Both the position numbers and the translations under genes were made by a program. The notes beneath the pieces are model-generated. The model did not search any database, had not been told where the DNA came from, and saw nothing but the letters and a program-made list of their open reading frames with translations. A stretch of 64,000 nucleotides of DNA, from the NCBI GenBank assembly GCA_018340805.1, contig JACMZG010001908.1, positions 34,288,294-34,352,293 on the forward strand, read 5' to 3'. Source of the DNA: Microvelia longipes. Its lineage: Eukaryota > Arthropoda > Insecta > Hemiptera > Veliidae. Positions 1 to 10,500 of the stretch are shown piece by piece (positions within the stretch are counted from its first letter, which is position 1; each line of letters starts with the position of its first letter).

Positions 1-59
1 ATTATCAAGAGATTCAGGAGCCCTATTAATAAGTTACACAAGGTTATCTAGTGATGTCA

Positions 60-980
60 CTTAGTCCCTATAGATATATTTTCTTTCCAAAGTTGTTTAC
101 CTGCTATTTTCATTATTCGCGATTCAAAGTCCATAGCAGCACCACCATCGCTGATAAGAAATTGATGATGAAAGGGTTATTAAAGTTGTGAAACATTGTT
201 AAAGTCCTTATGGGTTTTTTTTATTTTCTTATTTGTGACGATTATTTTTTTAAATTTTTTCTCAAAGTGCTTTAATTGGTGTAATTAAGTGGTGTAAGAA
301 CTTAGTTGAATAACTATTTCATTGAAAAATAGGGTTTTAATGTGTTGTCACGAGTATTTTAATTGAGTGATAAGAAGGTGAAAATCTCAATACAGTGTTT
401 TATTTTATTTATTGTTAATTAATTAAAATAATTTTAGTTTGCATGAACACCCAAAATTAACTTTTTATTCCATTAAATTGTTTAAATTAGTTGTAACAGG
501 TACTTAAATTAACTGATAGCAAGCTGATTTTTACCATAATTGTGCTTTTATTTATTAATCGGTAATACATTTTATTTACTCACTAAAATAATTATTAACT
601 CACTAAATTCCCTCTTTTTTGTAAAATGTTTGTTTAATTATTAAACAAATAATAATTAAGGTTTTATTATTTCTGGGTTAAATCGGACAATCCAAGTCTG
701 TAGTGATAAGAGCCTGATTCTATATTTAAAATCCTGGAATAATCTAAGTATTTACTTATCTATGACTTATTGACAATTTTTTTTGGCACCGCTGATTGTT
801 CTTTTAATTTTTTACTCATTTATCACAAATTAACTAACAATGAAGTAATAAAATAATTTTTATCAGCTCCCACACTTATCCTATGATAAAAATATTTTAA
901 TCACCCTATTGTTTTCCCGCCATTGGTATTGCTAACCTCACAACTATCTCTTTGAAGAACGAATAACTGAAAGAAGATTT
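60..980 (+). repeat. diverged interspersed repeat, copy 1
   Basis: This stretch matches 17370-18010 in the same orientation. Shared blocks include 'aaatcctggaat', 'tattgacaattttt', 'attggtattgctaacct' and 'caactatctcttt', in the same order, with many small indels. No ORF or terminal repeat was seen, so the class is unknown. Confidence 0.55.
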
Positions 981-1011
981 TACCAGACTCTTTTAAATAC
1001 TTAAAAACTAA

Positions 1012-1015
1012 TATA

Positions 1016-1099
<84 letters not shown>

Positions 1100-1140
1100 T
1101 GTGTGTGTGTGTGTATGTGTGTGTGTGTGTTTGTGTGTGT
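1012..1140. repeat. (TA)n(TG)n microsatellite
   Basis: A short TA run passes into a long TG run with a few interruptions. The cysteine/valine ORF through it is a translation artefact. Confidence 0.95.
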
Positions 1141-1391
1141 TTCACGAAATTAAGGAATATATTACTGTTAGCATTTATCATTATAATAATGAAAAAAATA
1201 ATTGATGATTACCAATTATTACTGCACCTAATGATTTTTTATCATAGTTGCCTTATTAAAGCTTTGAGCTTTTGAATTTCTAAATTATTTTCAAATTAAG
1301 AATAATGCATCATATTTTAGTGGTGCTTTATATTTTAATACTTTTTAACATTAAACTCTGTATTTTGAAATATGATGTTGATGTTTTACAG

Positions 1392-1540
1392 CTAGTAAAG
1401 AGAGTAAAGGTTTGTTGAGTGTTAATCTTGGATCGAGTATAGATTTGGGAGACAATAGAACTACTAGGTGGTGGCTTAGAGGAACTATATCCAGGAAATT
1501 AGCCCAGGAAATCATACAGCTTATCAGGGATATGTCTGCT
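1392..1540 (+). CDS. hiw: highwire exon ([13 protein letters not shown])
   Basis: The acceptor 'ttttacag' precedes it and 'gtgagt' follows. It encodes 49 residues with the conserved core [19 protein letters not shown], corresponding to TTRWWLRASISRGLAERII in human MYCBP2. It is entered in phase 2, so one more coding exon lies upstream. Confidence 0.93.
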
Positions 1541-4480
1541 GTGAGTTTAATCATCATAATATTACATTTTATTTTTTCATAAATAGTTGAGTGGATATAT
1601 GTGGATATGAGTTTCTAAACTGGACATTTTCAACATAGGTGTTTAAATGATAAAAGACGTTTGGATAACATTAGAACTTTTGGTCAGGTAATGCAAGTGG
1701 TGAAGTAACTGATTTTTTTATGAAAGGGCCTAATTGTGGGGTTATCCTAACCATAATTAAGTTCCCTGCCAATTTTTTTAAATCTGTAGTTTAATTTTAT
1801 AATTAAAAACTCACTATCAAAGAAATGTTTCACAGATTATGACCAAAATTATAACAATAACATTGATAACTATAAATTAATTTTTAAATTATAAAATCTA
1901 ATAAATGAATTACTTAATGGTGAACTGCCACTAAGAGAAAAAAACACATTTCAGCCACTGATCTCAGTATAAAACGAGTGGTTTGTTTACTCAAGGGTGC
2001 ATTGCCTGAGAAAATAATCCTTTCATTTTATGTTAAGATGTTTTTGTTCTCTTTGTGGCAGTACACCTTTAAGTAAACCATTAATTTTATGCTGAGATGT
2101 TTTGTTCTCTTTGTGCAGTACAACTTTAAGTAAACCACATTCTGATGTTTTTGTCTCTCTGTTCATTTTTATGTTAAATGTTTTTGTTCTCTTTGTGGCA
2201 GTACACCTTTAAGTAAACCATTAATTTTATGCTGAGATGTTTTTGTTCTCTTTGTGGCAGTACACCTTTAAGTAAACCATTCATTTTATGCTGAGATGTT
2301 TTTGTTCTCTTTGTGGCAGTAACCTTTAAGTAAACCATTCATTTTATGCTGAGATGTTTTTGTTCTCTTTGTGGCAGTACACCTTTAAGTAAACCATTAA
2401 TTTTATGCTGAGATGTTTTTGTTCTCTTTGTGGCAGTACACCTTTAAGTAAACCATTCATTTTATGCTGAGATATTTTGTTCTCTTTGTGGCAGTACACC
2501 TTTAAGTAAACCATTCATTTTATGCTGAGATGTTTTTGTTCTCTTTGTGGCAGTACACCTTTAAGTAAACCATTCATTTTATTCTGAGATGTTTTTGTTC
2601 TCTTAGTGGCAGTACACCTTTAATTAAACCATTAATTTTATGTTAAGATGTTTTTGTTCTCTTTGTGGCAGTACACCTTTAAGTAAACCATTAATTTTAT
2701 GCTGAGATGTTTTTGTTCTCTTAGTGGCAGTACACCTATAAGTAAACCATTCATTTTATGTTGAGATGTTTTTGTTATCTTAGTGGCAGCCCGCCTTTAT
2801 GTAAACCATTAATTTTATGTTGAGATGTTTTTTATCTTTGTTTAAAATTGTAAAATCTAATGAATGGATTATTTAAGGTGTACTCTTAAGGGCTGTACTC
2901 TTAACTACAGTCACAATTATCATCAAAATTACAGCAAATTTGGTATACGCAGTAGAGACTTTTTCAGAATGCATTTGGCTCAGTAATTTTTTTAATGAGG
3001 AGTAAAAAGTGAATTTTGAAGCATGGTATTGAAAATCAGAAAACAATGATAGACTGATTAGAATGACTTAGTATTTTATTTGGTCACACTTTATTTCTTT
3101 TGAGATATTACTGTCTTTCCATAACCTCATAAACTCTAATTTTGATTTTTCCTTTTGTTGTAGGGTAAGCTGAGTGAGAGCTGGGCTCGAGTAAGCAAGG
3201 CTGCCATTGCAGAAAATATAATTAATTTAACTCGTTTGTCTGAAGAATTGCGCAGTAGTAGCGAATGTTTGAAGTGTAGCACCTTGTGGCTGGCACTAGC
3301 CTCTTTGTGTGTGTTGGAGCAAGACCATGTTGATCGATTGTCCTCTGGACAGTGGAGACATAATATTGATGGGAAACCCCCGCCACCCAGGGTAATAACA
3401 CCATTTAATTGGTATAAAATCTATAACTTAACCTTTACAGGAGAAGTTCTAGCTGAGATTTTTGCTCTCTGTGCCTTTTAATTGAATTTACAAAAATACC
3501 TATTTATGTTAAATAAATCAATAAAAATGGGTCACAGAATTATATTCATCCCGTCAGCAAAGCCATTTTATCTTTGACTCTTTGTAAATGTTTGTCTGAG
3601 CTTACACCAGGACAAGGTAAATGTCCAACTATACTGTTTTACTGTTCTCACAGTGTCACAGAACACTGTGGGAGCAGTGAACAGCTAGCCAGGCTGGGGT
3701 TCAGTTCCATTCTTCACTCAAGATCTTGTAGTCTGTGTGGCTTGCTGTCCTGTTAAGAAGCATATAATGACTCTATGCTTAGAGACTTTATGTACTTATA
3801 GATTCATTCTGCAGGAATAAAACAGGTTAACCAAAAGATTTATCAAGTCACTTTGGGGCCCAGAACAGAAGTCCCTGTCACTCAGTTACTGGTATTCTTA
3901 CTGTTCTCAGTCAGTTTAACTACAATCAACCTACTTTACATTGCGGACCCTAGGCCTAACCAAAGTTCCTGCAGAGACTACTTTTTTGTATTTTTTTCAG
4001 TTTGGGAAGGATCTTTTCACAAAAGAACAAATAATTTGTTATTGTTATTTATTGTTTTTGTATTATATTCCAGCCCACTTGTATGAACCATGATGATGGA
4101 GAAACAAATGCTATAATACAGTGTAATGTGTGTGGTAATCTGTGTGCCGAATGTGACAGATATCTGCATCTTCATAGGAGAACTAGGATGCATGTTAGAC
4201 AGGTAATTTAATTTACTGTTAAACAATCTCAGAGCACACAAGTCCGTTTCCAGCCACAACTTTGTGGTACCATTCTGCAGTTTACAACTCATAGTGACTC
4301 TATTTTCCAAACTAGCCTTCAGATGCATATTATTCATCTTAGTACTCTGAAGAAAATATACTCAAAAAACTTCATTTGTATAAAAAAAAATAATCAAAAA
4401 GAAGAAATATAAATGATATTAGCGAACTTCGGGGGGGGGGGGTGACTTTTCTGGAAGGGGAGGGTACTCACTGATCAAGA

Positions 4481-4575
<95 letters not shown>

Positions 4576-7500
4576 GTTTGTATGTATGTACAACATTGCA
4601 TATGTTTGTATGCATGGGATACAATAACTTTCAAATGCTTTCTCAGATTGAAATCAAATGTAGTACAAAAATCAACTTTGTTAATGTCCTAAACCCTATT
4701 GTTAATGAAATATGTGTGACATCTAATAAAAACAGCCTTAATAAAGAAAATCACAAATCTTTAATAAGTGTTTAGATCAGGGCTCCATTTCACAAAAGTA
4801 CAAGTCTTGTATACTACAAGTAAAAAGCTACAAGTATACTAAAAATGGTTAGAACTTTGTTTAATTAATTTAGAAGTGTAGACTGGTAATTGCCAGCGGT
4901 CATATTCATATTCATGTCATATCATATTCACATATCATTTATATAATTGGTCTTACAACATTAAAAAAAACATTTGATTTAGACCCATTTTTTGTTGAAA
5001 TTCTGCAAATTAATTTCAAACTGGGGTTTTGTTTTTTTAATTTTTAAAAATTATAATCCTTGCCTTATATCTTTCTACATGGTCACGTGACTAAAAATCA
5101 GCTGGAAGGGAGAAAATACAACGCTTGTAACTCAGGAAAAGGAAGAAAAAATTCTCTACCAGAGATAAATAAACATAAACGGATATTATGATTGTCCTGT
5201 GACGTCACTTAGGAACCTGTGGGTATTTTTTCCTGTTGTTTCTATTAAAACACCGGTTTTTTCATGTAGAAATATATAGTGCGGAGAGTATAAATACTGT
5301 TATTATTAGGTTTGCAAAGAAGAAGAGGAAGCTATCAGAGTTGATCTTCATGAAGGGTGTGGAAGAACAAAATTATTCTGGGCTCTTCTAGTGGCTGATT
5401 CAAGCACATTGAAAGCTCTCGTTGAATTTAGAGAAGCAGGTTCTTCTAGGGGCGTTACATCTAAATCTGTAGGACTGGGTCCTGGTTTATGTAGATTCTG
5501 TGGTGCATCAGGTTCCTCTGGCTTGTTGTCTATCGGCAATGTTTGCCCTGATCAGGAGTGCCAGGTATATTTTTTTTCATTTATATAAATATTAAATAAC
5601 ACATAGTAAAAACCTAAAAACTAGGATATGGGGCCATGTCCTATTCCCAGTCATGGAACTATATTATAACTTACATAAGACACACTCTGGTAATGTTTTG
5701 TTGTAGATTTGCAATAGGGTTTAAAAATTATAATGATTCTCTATGCTTTATATTTTTTTCTATGAAAATTCTTTAGATAATGTTTAAATAATTATCTGAT
5801 ATAGATGTAATTGAATGTTACCTTATTGTAAACTCATCTTCCTTTGGTTGGGTGAGATCCTCATGAAGCATTTATACCAGATAGAACATATCACATGGGA
5901 TAACAAAATTTCATTAGAAATATGGTCCTATGCTCTGCAAAAACGATCTCAAACCCTCTAAGTTTACTCATGTGAGTTTGAAATTACCTTTTTTTTGGTA
6001 ACATTACCTAAATTTGGTAATTTTATTACAGCTTTTGGTAACTTTAAAAAGTTGTTGTGAACCATATCATGATATTGACTTTTTTGAAAACCACATTAAA
6101 TCCAAATAATTTGATACCTATGTATATCATTTGAGGCATAAAATATCCCTTAAATTATAAAGAAAAAAACATAGTCTGCTTACCCGGAGTGGAGCCCTTC
6201 GTATGATGTGCATGCTCAAAATTTTATAAAATGGCACATATTTTAGTTTTCTTGAAATAAGTGGTTCCCTGTGGGCCTTGTACAAAACATTAAGATAACA
6301 TTTTTTAGAGCTGATACAATTTTCTATAAAATGAGTGTTTAATCATAATCATCGTATAACTATAAATAAAGTTATTACTCCTTTAAAAAATGGTTTATTT
6401 TTGCAGTCAGCAAATTTATTTGAAAAAATATTGGCTTTTTGTTCATTTTTTCAGCTATTTAACAAATGTGATAACTTTAGTTGTAGTTATCCGATTTTCA
6501 TGTAATTTTATCTTCATGTTTTGCACACCACCTACAGGAAACCAGCTATTTCCAGAAAACTGGAAGTTGTGTGATTCTCTAATATTTTGAGCAAGCGTAT
6601 TCTAAAGGAAATTTGCTGGCATGCAGACCACCGCGCCAGAATATAGAACATTTTTACCTTTTTTGGTTAAATATTTAGTGAGTAACTTATACTTTCATCA
6701 CTATTCTTTACACACCACGTATACTTTGTCTAATCTAAAACTAAAGCTCATAAGAAAATTTTTCACATCCTTGAGAAAACATTGATTTGAACAGGAGCAT
6801 GGTGCCAATGCATGTAGCAAAGTATTACTGTGTGGCCATCTATGTGGAGGAATACAGGATGAAACAGAGTGTCTACCATGTCTTCATGGTTGCTCCAATA
6901 ATGCAACACTGAAGCAGGATGCCGATGATATGTGTATGATATGCTTTGTGGACGCCCTTGCCTCTGCCCCTGCGTTGCAGGTAAGTTATAATTTAATAAT
7001 GAGTGTTTTGAAATTTTCATCAATTTTAATCTTAATTATTTCTTAATGTAAAATTTAAAGAAATCAAATTTATTTAGAATGTATTTAGGAATTTCTTTTT
7101 ACAGGAATTGTTGAAAAGGAATCTCTTTTTAATTTTTAAAAAGATTCAATTTTTTTTAATCTTTAAATTATAAATGCAACCCTTTAAATTTTTTGACTGA
7201 GTGAAGTAGCAACTCTTTAGGGTTTGTCAAACCAAACCCTAGTGCAGAGGTATAGAACCCGTAGCTATAAAGTGGCATAGAGTACGTTTAGGACTAAATG
7301 TGGGCTCCAAAAATGTTTTTAAAAAACTGTCTAAGAAATTAGGTATCATGGTGCCTAATCTTTCATTCATCTAATTCTGATTCATTATTTCTATAGCTTT
7401 CATTAAATAAATTATATTATATCAGAATCAATCAAGGAGACAAAATACGATGATCTCCTGTGGCTCAATTTCATTGCCAATAGACTTATTATGACCATTA

Positions 7501-10500
7501 GGACACATCTTATTGGTGGCTTTTAACTAGCCCCAGTAGATGACAAAATAATCTATGCTACACTGTGCTTTAGATTAGATGATTTGAATAAATAAGAAAT
7601 TATTACTCATGGGAAATAATTCCTAGAGTCTGTATTCAGGGATAATTTAAGTTAAATATTGTAATATTGAAATTTTGGGGTGCCAAAATAATGGTTGTAA
7701 GCAAACACATTGATTGTAAAAAAAAAATTACAACCATTCAAAATGCATTTGTAAACCATTTCTTTAATTCCCTTTTTTTAATTTTTGCGATAGCCCATGA
7801 AGAAGTGAAATGAAATTCTTCACCAATAAAATATTCTTTTTGAGCAAGCAATTACCTTAGTTTTATTACTTTTGTTTCATGCAACTAAAATTAAGATAGT
7901 GGGAGGCTTTTGGTCTACTCTGTTTACTAATTTAAGTTTTTAATATCCCTCTCCAATAGTAGCAAGATATTTGAAATAATAGTGTGCCTTCACTAAATAT
8001 TACTTTTCTTTTTCTTCTTGTATTTTTATGTTACTTATTCTTAGGTCACACATATACTACTACATATGGTAAACGAAAATAAAAAGTTACATTTTCTTAT
8101 CACCATTAGTTCCGGTTTTTTGATAAGCATTTATAACAAATCACGTTTTTTGACTAATTTGCTTATATTATGGCAGTATGCCATTTTTATAAACTATTAA
8201 TATGACAAACTGATATAGAAATGACCACAGGAAGGTTTGGAAGCAGCAACGGAGCGGCCAAGAGGCTTTAAGGCCTCTTGTTTTTATTGGAGGATTGGAT
8301 TTTAGAGGCATTACATCTCAAACTTAATTTTTCTGGGATTCCTCTCTTACTCATTCCCGTAATTAATTTGAATCACCTCTCTGTTGCGGTGGCAATGCTA
8401 TAAGCCCTGCATTTTAGTAGGGCTTATACAGGCTCCGCCTGCCTAAGCCTTTTTTTCTTCCCCCTTTCACAACATTAGATCCACCTAAGCCCAACCAAGT
8501 GGCAGATTCTCAGATAAATTAAAAGATGAATTGGATTTGTTTCAGTTAAAATGTGGGCATGTATTTCATCTTCATTGCTGTAAGAAAGTATTATCCAAGA
8601 AATGGGCTGGACCAAGAATCACTTTCTCATTTTCACAGTGTCCTATATGCAAGGTAAAATTTGTTCTTTTATGCATTTATTTCAATTATTTGAATTTTGA
8701 AAAAAGCCCAAAACTTCAGATTAATTTAACTGATGATTTTTAAGTGTTATAGGCCTAGCAAAACCTTAGCCACATTTGTGGTTTGCTAGCTACATTGCTA
8801 GCATCAAAAAGCAGGCCTGCCAAGCAGACCGAATCTTCTTAGTTTTCTTTATTTGGCAGCTTGTTTAGTATTGTAGATAAAGTAATCATTTTAAACTGTT
8901 GCTTTGGATTTCAGCTTATATTGATGTAATAACAGATTATATAATGTGGAACGAAAGAATTCAGCTACTAGGAATAATAATAGGACTTCTTGTACTACTT
9001 AAGTTGATAATACCTTTCATCATCTAAAAATGCAGATCTTCAATTTTAATAACCAGTTTATTTTTGTAAATTTGTATGCCTTCTATACAAATTTAGAGGT
9101 CTGTGATTTAAATCCTTGGTTATGTTGTCAGTTCATGTAAGATTTGTTCAAATAAGTTATCACTAACTTTAGTTTATCCTTAGAGAGTAACATTTGCCAT
9201 TGCCACCTAATGTTGTTCCCATAGGAGTTATCATGGCATTTTATTATTTTTATGGATTTTTTTATCTCTGTGTAGAGTCGGATGGAACATAAAGTACTGA
9301 ACAAGCTGCTCCAACCTATACAAGAGCTCTATGATGATGTGAGAAGGAAAGCTTTGATGAGGTTGGAATATGAAGGACTGGATAGAGCTAAATCAGATCC
9401 TGTACAATATGCTATGAATAGATATGCTTATTATGTTTGCTTTAAGTGTGGAAAGGTATGTTTGCGAGACATTAATAAGGGTAATAGTTATTTACGTACC
9501 ATGGGAGGAAACAGTCATTACACCCCAGTTTTTTGTTGGGTCCTGAGGCGTAAGCTAAGGGACACATTACATTTAAGAGGCGTAGCCAAAAGATTTATAG
9601 GGATGGTTCCTGAGACGGTGGTGTAGCCGAGGGGGGAAATTAAAGAGGGGTGTAAAGACTGTTTTCTCCCATGGTACATACAAGATTTTTCCTCTTGAAG
9701 GGAGAAATTGTTAACAAATAGAACTTTTATTTTATTTATATATACAAAATATTGCTTAATTTAATATATTTAACTACTGACTCACTTTAATTACACTAAA
9801 TACTTGTGAAAACCACAAAATTGTTATTTACCCTACAACAAATGAGTAAAAAATAAAAAATAATCACAGATAAATGAAAAAATGCAGGTGTTAGCTTGCT
9901 TAGTCATTCAGTTTAATAAATTAACAGTAATGTCAACTTAAATTTAAAAATAACACTGATTTCTTTTTAAAGAATATTTTCCAAGCAATAAAAGCATTTA
10001 TCAAGTAATAATATAAGCATTATTTTTGTCATGTACCTTTTTGGTTATTCATAAAACAAAGGTTTTAAGTCAAATTATAACTACAACAACAAACATAATT
10101 ATTTTAGACCATTTGACCAAAACAAATAATATGAAGAAACAAAAGAAACTATTTGTTTGTTTACTAGTTTTGTTGGTTTACTTTTGAATTAAAAAAGTTA
10201 AATACAGAGTAAAGGAGTGATTTATCTTTACTTCGCTATAATAATTGTAATAGCTGATTTGATAACTATGTTTTTTACCTAAAGTAAGATTAAGATAATG
10301 TAAAAAAAGTATTGACGCCATTTCTACCATATTTCAGTAAAAATTATACATTTTTTCTAGTTTAGACGTTGCAACTTTATCAAAATACTGAAAACAGTTG
10401 TAAATATCCTAAAAATGCATGCATGTGTTGTTAAAAATTATTGATAAAAACAGAATTGCCCGGACTAGATGTGAACTTGATTCGTCAAACCTATTGCGCC

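Larger units (their letters stand above)
1..1391 (+). other. hiw: highwire intron (5' part outside window)
   Basis: No exon is recognisable before the acceptor ending at 1391. The stretch holds a diverged interspersed repeat (about 60-980) and a TA/TG microsatellite. The gene's upstream exons, several thousand residues' worth in this family, lie outside the window. Confidence 0.7.
6981..8545 (+). other. highwire intron with two repeat fragments
   Basis: The first kilobase is featureless AT-rich DNA. About 8150-8290 matches arm sequence of the 5S-bearing foldback family ('ggcagtatgcca', 'gcggagcggcc'-type motif, 'aggcctcttg'). About 8340-8525 is a second repeat. Confidence 0.55.

Noticed and set aside
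3560..4000. GC-richer intronic stretch with 'gggttcagttccattc', like a Pol III B box
   Set aside because: No A box at proper spacing and no second copy in the window, so a SINE call is not supported.
4780..5110. 'gggctccatttcacaaaagt' start of a possible MITE
   Set aside because: I recall similar MITE ends elsewhere but could not find the matching right end here.
9456..9626. Open frame continuing past the highwire exon donor
   Set aside because: The conserved protein continues at 11399, and the extension runs through the MITE at 9496-9676.
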